Assembly (NCBI GenBank): GCA_963576785.1
Contig: OY756139.1
Coordinates: 1,054,001-1,118,000, forward strand
Source: Chlorophyllum brunneum
Lineage: Eukaryota > Basidiomycota > Agaricomycetes > Agaricales > Agaricaceae
Length of the DNA: 64,000 bases
Direction of reading: 5' to 3'
The notes below the pieces were generated by a model. The model made no database searches. It saw only the letters and a list, made by a program, of their open reading frames with translations, and was not told the DNA's origin. This document shows, piece after piece, positions 57,389 through 64,000 of this stretch (within the stretch, counting starts at the first letter, position 1; each line of letters opens with the position of its first letter). Both the position numbers and the translations under genes were made by a program.

Positions 57389-59907
57389 ACCTATGAATGT
57401 CGACCCAATCACCGCGAACGAGCCCATATTTCGCCGTAAAATCCCATACGAACCTAGTGCCGCCATATTGATAGATATGACAGAAGAGCTCTAGTTGGAA
57501 CTTAAGACCCAAATATACGTCCTCCACGCCCGGTCACACAATCGCAACATCTGATCCTTGAATATTCGGCCCCTCGTTATATGCGATGGGAGGATTACAT
57601 CCTCGTCACGTGTAAGGATTATAAGAATGTTAGCATACCCTTGGGAACGGAAGTGGGATACAAGCAACAGCGCTTCAAGAGGTATACGTATCAAGCTGTT
57701 CCCGAGTCAACTCTTCAGGTAAAGGAGAAGCCCCCGGTAAGATATCAACACAAGAACAGGGATGTCGATAGGATGTCAGGCAGGAATGCTCATGTCATTA
57801 GTGTAATTGAGGGATGTATTAGGTGGCTGTAACTTGTGCTCTAACCTAAGCGCTAAGGATTTGACAACTCAGGAGATATGAGACTACCTGTGGGAGTCTT
57901 CGCATGAATTTAACTGAGATAGTACAAGAAGTACAAGGTGTTTACACTGGTGTAGTATGGTCATATGTTTGCTGTGACTTATCACCAAGGGGACGCTCGT
58001 CATATCATATAGCGCGCCTAAAATGTGGGGGCAGACCCGAGAAAGGCGCTCAAGATCTCATCTGAGCGCCCGGAAACGACACGGAAAGGTATGTACCGTA
58101 CTAACTGGATAAAGCGCCAAGGGCCCGAGGTAGCACGGCACCGGCGGTAGCCAAAGTGATGTAGATCATGATTGATCAGGTTGCTATTGAGAGGTGTACT
58201 AGGAAAGGGGTTTTAAGCTCAAGAACCATGGCTGTATTGCGAGCGCTGTGTTTTGATAGTGTTTTGATAGTTGTCCAAAAACGGTAGAAAGGCGGAAACA
58301 AGCTCCCCTTCAAAGGTACATGGGACAAAGGATTCTACAGGACTCACGCTGACGCATGGAATTGACCTAGCGGGATGATGTGGCGTCAGATAGTACGAAA
58401 TGATCCCCAAAATTGATCACAATGATTGATAAACCCAAGCTCTCAGTACTTTGCCTGAACTGCCTCGTGTACGACAAGCCATATGCACGATGTGATCATC
58501 AATGTTCAATGCCATCATAACTGAGGTTCCCATCTAAATAAAATGACAGGTCCTCAGACGCTCAGTTGGCTTGTTCCCTTCTGTCCGCAAGTCACCGCTA
58601 CATGAGCGAGAACGCCGAAGTCAACAGACAGGATAGATCACGGGAAGGATGGATACAGGAAGAATGTCTTTCGTCGCCAGGAAGTTCCACTCATACTGGA
58701 ATCTCGTCCGCAAAGAACATCTGAACGGAAGCAGCAAAGCTGGTTAACGTAATCAAACAAAATTGTCTATTTTCGCCATAAGGGGCTAAGGAAAGGAAGA
58801 ACTCGTGCCCTTGTCGATATCCGGAAAACGTTGTGAGTCTGCCACGGGTGCAAACATGCCCCAAATTTAGGACCAATCGGTCGATACCCGGGTGTCAAGT
58901 AATGATCCCTTGATCTCAGAAGGGAATAAGAGGTACAAAAGAGGCACCGCCGAGGCTGTGCAGGAGCATGGGAGCCAACAAGAACCCCAGCAGGAAAGAG
59001 TAAAAATTTTCCTTTCATTCCATGGGGCTTGAAGCTAGCACATGACGCGGAAATGGATAGATACGTGATGGTCGCGACGACAGTAGAAAGCACACATTTG
59101 CGAGAAGACCGAAGACAGACGATATGAGGATACTTGAGCTGATCTAGTGCCCGCAAACATTGACAGAAACCGGGAATGAGCACTGCAAAACGTCAAGGTG
59201 CAGACAGACATCGGGATTGGCAGGTCCGAAGAAGACTAGATATGCACGCACCAACTCCGAGTTCAGAAGATAGAAGTACTTCACCCTGTGGCAGGAGGTG
59301 GGTCCCGAGCCAGACTCCAGCGTTTTTTGAATGTCAAGGGTCTCTCGGCAGTTGGTCAACATCCTCAGCATGGCTAAAAGGCAATTTCCTTGATTGATCG
59401 TACCGTGCGACGGTTGTGCTTTTATCTTGTTTTCTGGAATAAACTCCTAGAAACTCAACGGGCTAGAGCGCTGGTGATCGATAGGACACTTGGAAGTGAC
59501 CCACGATGCGCGCTAGAACTCGACGGGTCCTTCGAGGTCCAAGCTCATAGACTAGGACGGGTCCGCGACTTGTCAACATGTGGACAGCACCTACCCCCAC
59601 GCCAAACACCGAGCATTCAATTTGGTTGAGTGTGGGGAAGAACCGCTTGCCATGCGAAAGGGAACGTGGCTTCTAATCAGAACATTCCGTTACATGCCAC
59701 CAAAAACGTGTACATCTGTTCACGTCAGAACCACATTCCCAGAACTTGAGTGACAGTCCTAAACGCCGGGAGGCATCGATCCAGGACGGCTCGGGACTCA
59801 TTACAATATTTCGTGCATAACAAAATGTGTAGTATACTACATGCTGTAAATTGTCCATGAGGGTAAGTGTATGAATGACAGTGTCTCTGAACGGGTATAA
59901 GTAAATG
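56245..59907. other. Long intergenic region
   Basis: About 3.7 kb between the NAB2 promoter and the 3' end of the cyclin gene. It contains a run of 36 A at 57350-57385 and many short ORFs without domains (for example plus 57581-57832, minus 58767-59183). No gene, RNA or transposon was recognised. Confidence 0.45.
57350..57385. repeat. Poly(A) tract, 36 nt
   Basis: An uninterrupted A run lies in intergenic DNA. It could be the tail of an old retroposed element, but no target-site duplication or element body was recognised on either side. Confidence 0.9.
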
Positions 59908-60986
59908 TTACCATGAGGAGGGCATGGCTAAAGCAAACATCTGTCCCTTCAGAGGGTGCACAGGATGGACCTGTCCAAGCCGAAATTGCGGTGATGGATC
60001 CAAACCTTTGATCTGCGGATATGACACCTCATCATTCGCAGGAGTATGGGGAGATCCAGAGGAAGCGGGCGAGGCAGAGTTTGAATAGCTAGGTGGCGGT
60101 GTGTCGAACATGTCCGAAGAAGTACATGAAGATGATGAGGGCGATGATGAGGATAGGGAAGGAGGTTGGGGTTGGGGAGATTGGATCTTAGGAGTGTTGC
60201 GCTGGATGGAGAAGCCTGGCACATGTGAGGTCGTCGACGACGGCTCTGGCACGGGGGTATTCGAGGCCGAAGCGGCTGCCCTTGCTGCTCGTCTCGAAAC
60301 CATAGTGTTGGGGTAATTGGGATATTGATCGGCATCTGTGCCAAAATCCCGTCTGAGAGCAGTCTCGAAAACGGAGAGAACCTCTTTGTCGACATTGATC
60401 TCCCAGTCCAGGTAACCACACATTTCTCGTTCCATCTGGTTAACCTCTCGCAAGCTGAACATTCCTTGCGCAACAATTGCCCAGGACTTGTTTGAGTAGG
60501 TGTCATCACAGATGACCTTGGACGCAATCATGAAAGCTGAAATAAATAGTCGATGCCCGGACGACCCGCGTGCGGTTGGGAAACGAGCTTTTAGCCGCTG
60601 TAGAAGGACGAGGGCCGCATATGTGACGGACAGATGGAGCTTGGTGCGGTGAAGGGCGTACGCGATAAAATAAGGCAGTTTGCCATGTATTGCAGTGACG
60701 CCAGACGTTGGGGGGTTTTCGGGACACGCGAACAGGTGAGTAATAAAACGTGCGCTGATCCGCGCGATTTTGTCATGCCCATAGAAAGGATCTCTGGTCT
60801 GGACATTATGGGGGGTCTGGGAAAGATCAGCACGGTTGGAGGTTCAATGCTGAGTGAACGCACGGTAGGGGGGTGCAGATTATGAAGTGTTCTCGCCTTG
60901 GGAGCCCCGGTCGGCGCAGGTGCAGATATCGACGACGCCCGCCGTCTCGACATCTCTGGATGGGAGGGGGGAATACCGGAGGCCAT
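59908..60986 (-). CDS. PCL/PHO80-like cyclin (cyclin N-terminal domain protein)
   Basis: Two exons (60986-60864 and 60816-59908, intron 47 nt) give 343 residues. It starts MASGIPPSHPEMSRRRASSI. The cyclin box covers about residues 50-190: DPFYGHDKIARISARFITHL, FACPENPPTSG, LPYFIAYALHRTKLHLSVTY, AALVLLQRLKARFPTARGSS, GHRLFISAFMIASKVICDDT, YSNKSWAIVAQGMFSLREVN, QMEREMCGYLDWEINVDKEV. These motifs, especially FISAFMIASKVICDDTYSNK, are those of fungal Pho85-partner cyclins (PCL1/PHO80 class), which steer a CDK in cell cycle, polarity or phosphate control. The C-terminal third is Ser/Pro-rich and includes YPNTMVSRRAARAAASASNT, and is probably phosphorylated. The intact cyclin box and start are well supported; the exact CDK partner and process are inference. 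Confidence 0.9.
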
Positions 60987-62916
60987 GGAGAACGCACAAG
61001 AGCTAGAGTACCGAAATAGGAAACTGGGAAGTGGTCGGAGAGCTGCGAAAACGTCTGATGGTTTATAAGCACTTGCACCTGGACAAAAAATTTTTTGTCA
61101 ACGCCGGCATCCGACGTGAACTGCAGTCTACCCACCGGTCAACGTGAATATGGAATGAGGCGGTCTTTAATGAGGCTCGGACTCTCCAGTCAGTACCTCG
61201 CTGCTGCTGGTCTTCCGCTCTTCCTCGCTGTACTTTTAAGCTGGAGCCCACCTGTGACATCCACTGTTCCAGAATAGCCTTCATCACCATCAGTAAACAG
61301 CTTCACCCCTGTATGTAAACTAGTTAGGAACACAAATTTATGGGCATTAACCCCGTCACTCCACTGCCAAAAATCTTTCCAGGCCTCGAGCTCCAATTTC
61401 CGGGTAATCCATGTGCTTTCCAATGGTGTACCTGTTCCCGCCCCGAATCTACCTATGAGAACCTCCGCCCAAAGACCGTCAACAATCAGACGCCAGCGAA
61501 ACGTTTTGTACTTTGTGGATCATACAGTTGTAACTGCTGTTTTGTTTGATGTCTTGTAACATAGTCGTAAAGGCGACCTGGCAGTGACGTCGTGATTGAA
61601 TCTGTCTCCGTCGAGATATCCTCACATGGGCATCTGAAAGGCATAAGCCCATGTATCCATCAAACGTGCTTCTCTTGAAATGAACTCTGACTAGTCTACC
61701 ACATCTAATGATCTGACGTAGGGCGCATGTTTGATTTCATTGGCATATACCTATGTTCAGCACTGGACAGAGTAATAGTTTCTGACGAGAACGTGTGGGT
61801 TTTTGTCGAGTACAACATTGATCATCCGGTCCAAAGACCTCGTCTCCTGTGCTATCCAAGCTGTTGAACAAATGAGAAACTCCAGGATAACAGCATTCCG
61901 GGTTACGAGGCTCTTATTTGAATTGTCATGGTCCTCAAAAGTAGTTAATGGTCAATTCGATCTGAATTCGACTTGTGTAGTGGACAAGTCACTGCAATAA
62001 AGGGCTATCGTCTACGATCGTCAGAATACAATCAGAATTCATCTGAGTGGAAGATTAGCGTTCCCCGGATGCTCGATGCTCAAATCAAATCCGTTGCTAC
62101 CATCCTTCGGCTTTCACTGTCGGTCCAGCATGGATGAGCGCAAGGACGCTCACATCACCTCCGTCGGTGGCACACAACTGCTCAGGGCCATGTAGTACTG
62201 TCTGTCGTCCGATTCCCGGGTATAGGAAAAAAAAATTAGAATCGGCACTGCCTTGGCTCCCAAGGTCCATCTTCAACAAAGAGATGCGCATCATTAATAT
62301 CTGATTCCAGCCACTAATTTCCACGGTCAAGATGCCACGAGTCACATTTCCTGTGTGTTTTTTTGTTTAGTGACCTCTTCTTATTTTATACTTGATCCAT
62401 GCATAATTCAGAAGGAAACTCGATGGGTTCGTGTTCATTAGCAGAGTAAAATTCAAAAAACCTCATCACGCCATATCTGCCGGAGTCCATCGCTTTCTCG
62501 AAGCCTAAAGCTATGACTCGACTAGAATTCTCATGGCATACGGTGGGATTCATGGCTCAAGTGTGGCTATAAACATATCCGCTCGTACCTCCGAGTCATA
62601 ATCTCGGAGCGCCGACTGGGTATCGGAGTAGTTAATTTTGGAAACAATGGGTCGTTTGGGTTTGTTGAATGTCATTTGCAATTCAACAAAGGCCACATAA
62701 TGCCAGGCTAACACCGTTCATTGTGAAGATTGGAAGAGTAGGTACTCACTCCCATTGTACTGCGCAGCTACCTCCAATAATACACCACATGCAAACCGAA
62801 AATATGTGTTGCCGGTTCCAACTTATTTCACATGGCAAGTTCCGTGTGTGTAATTTTAGCACAGCCTCTTCACTTCCAGCAACACCTCATTCAAGCTGCG
62901 AAGTTAATTCAGTACT
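60987..62916. other. Intergenic region upstream of the cyclin gene
   Basis: About 1.9 kb with only short, overlapping ORFs. The cyclin promoter should lie just right of 60986. Nothing else was recognised. Confidence 0.4.
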
Positions 62917-63660
62917 TTGACTCAGCGCTTTACATATGACCTAGACAGCTTGTGTATGTCTCAGAAGGAACTCGCAGGACACCGCTCCTCCGAACTTCAT
63001 GGATACGTTCCCGAGTCAGCACCGACACACTTTGGCGGAACGGGTCTTGTCCGGATGGCTCACCCAACGAGGCTGTGGTGTCCAAGCATTATACGGTGGA
63101 TTTTCCGGCAGGGATGGAAAATGCAGGATACCATAGCAAAAAAAAAACCGGAAGCGTTGTGGTTGAGGATCTTCTTTGACCCTCGATGCCCCAATCTATA
63201 CTCCATTGTTAGTAGCTCTCACCACACAATATGTACAACCGGCCCTGCAGCCCTCAGCGAACGTACACAGGGATTGGGGTTGCATTTGGGTGGAAAACTT
63301 TTCGTTTGCGGATTTGGACGACATGAGAGGCATTTGCCGGCTTCGTCGGGAAATCAGTCACGAGTAAGTAGATCGACGAAGGCCGTCACCCGTATGTACC
63401 AAGTCCACAAAATATGCACAGCTATATTTCTAGAGTGCCTAGAAGTCGATTTCAGTGGTCAGGACACACCGGTGAGAGCTGTTTCGGCACTATCTTCAAC
63501 ACTTAGTTGTGGCCTTGTGAATGTTATCCCCGGCAGTTGTTCAATATCCCCCGGCGGTCGCCGTTCTGCACTGCGGAATTGCCAAGACCTCTCTACTCAG
63601 AACGGGAACTATCCACTGCTGGTGTTCGAAGAATTTCGAAGTGGCTGGGTACAGGCTTAG
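62917..63660 (+). CDS. Doubtful ORF, 247 codons, no recognised domain
   Basis: A single open frame of 247 codons with many Cys/Ser/Arg residues and no domain. A competing frame at 63176-63367 (PLLVALTTQYVQPALQPSAN, then VHRDWGCIWVENFSFADLDD) has a more protein-like composition, so the long ORF may be a shadow and the region a fragment of a decayed or multi-exon gene. An A10 run at about 63139-63148 separates the competing frame from another protein-like frame at 62952-63179, which would fit a frameshift. Low confidence. Confidence 0.22.
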   Translation: MTQRFTYDLDSLCMSQKELAGHRSSELHGYVPESAPTHFGGTGLVRMAHPTRLWCPSIIRWIFRQGWKMQDTIAKKKPEALWLRIFFDPRCPNLYSIVSSSHHTICTTGPAALSERTQGLGLHLGGKLFVCGFGRHERHLPASSGNQSRVSRSTKAVTRMYQVHKICTAIFLECLEVDFSGQDTPVRAVSALSSTLSCGLVNVIPGSCSISPGGRRSALRNCQDLSTQNGNYPLLVFEEFRSGWVQA

Positions 63661-64000
63661 CTGCGGATGCTGAGTGCTGTGATGTACCTCAAGTTGGATT
63701 CGGTCATCCACTCTTGTTGAGCCGACTGGCACACAATCTTAGTTTGCTTATACTTGTAACTGCTGTGGCTTTTGGACGGTCCATAAGTGCTGTCCATTTT
63801 CTCGTGGCACATAGTAAAGAAGAGTTTTGTTTTTTATTTATTTACGACCCGTCTGCGGTAACGATCGACGGGTCTAACCCCATCTATCAAAGCATGCTGT
63901 TGTGGCACGGGGGACGAGAATTCGGTCAAGAAATTTCACAAGGAGCTGGACTCGGGAATGATTTCACACTGGGGGCAGTCATCGTTGGTCACATAGGAGT
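63661..64000. other. Right-edge sequence without a recognised gene
   Basis: 340 bp to the window edge. Only short ORFs; a T-rich stretch with TTTATTTATTTA at about 63833. It may belong to a gene outside the window. Confidence 0.35.

Noticed and set aside
1..64000. CRISPR arrays, tRNA or rRNA genes, riboswitches, bacterial-type operons
   Set aside because: Both strands were read for regular repeats, TpsiC-type GGTTCGA boxes with matching arms, and rRNA-like blocks; none held up, and the genome is eukaryotic.

Overview
The window is nuclear DNA of a filamentous basidiomycete, most likely an Agaricomycete (mushroom-forming) fungus. The evidence is the gene architecture: most genes are cut by many short introns of about 46-75 nt with GT-AG borders, some exons are only 10-26 nt long, and both strands are used without operons. 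Several products (PCL-type cyclin, NAB2, fungal winged-helix P-loop NTPase, Agaricomycete-style F-box proteins) read like those of mushroom genomes. No rRNA, tRNA, CRISPR array, complete transposon or viral gene was found. Exon joins were worked out by hand from splice borders, reading frame and comparison between paralogues, so single borders may be off.

Layout. 1-7.9 kb: tandem array of three MFS anion:cation symporter-family transporters, the first cut by the window edge. 7.9-12.2 kb: long non-coding stretch. 12.2-14 kb: a bZIP transcription factor with a hydrophobic segment after the zipper. 14-18.3 kb: non-coding. 18.3-20.3 kb: N-acetylglucosamine-6-phosphate deacetylase. 21-23.8 kb: two unrelated-looking F-box proteins. 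24.4-26.1 kb: a predicted mitochondrial protein of unknown function. 26.3-27 kb: ribosomal protein eL33 (RPL33/RPL35A). 27.3-29.3 kb: glutaryl-CoA dehydrogenase. 30-31.7 kb: two minus-strand unrecognised genes that look like tandem paralogues. 31.9-33.6 kb: a FAM210/DUF1279 mitochondrial protein and an NFKBIL1-like protein. 33.8-37.8 kb: a CSC1/OSCA/TMEM63 channel. 38.6-39.4 kb: unrecognised four-exon minus-strand gene. 42.2-48.2 kb: tandem pair of P-loop NTPases, the first broken and the second intact. 49.9-50.7 kb: unrecognised three-exon minus-strand gene. 54-56.2 kb: NAB2-type poly(A)-binding zinc-finger protein. 59.9-61 kb: PCL/PHO80-like cyclin. The last 3 kb hold only a doubtful ORF.

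The genes do not form a pathway or biosynthetic cluster. Housekeeping genes (eL33, GCDH, NAGA, NAB2, cyclin, CSC1) are mixed with locally duplicated accessory families (MFS transporters, P-loop NTPases, the 30-31.7 kb pair). No new multi-gene system stands out. The most informative signals are comparisons inside the tandem families: stepwise intron differences among the MFS copies, GC-AG introns facing GT-AG introns at the same place in a paralogue, an 8-bp duplication that breaks one NTPase copy, and a shared intron position in the unrecognised pair. Three multi-exon genes without a recognised family were built from splice logic and may deserve annotation.
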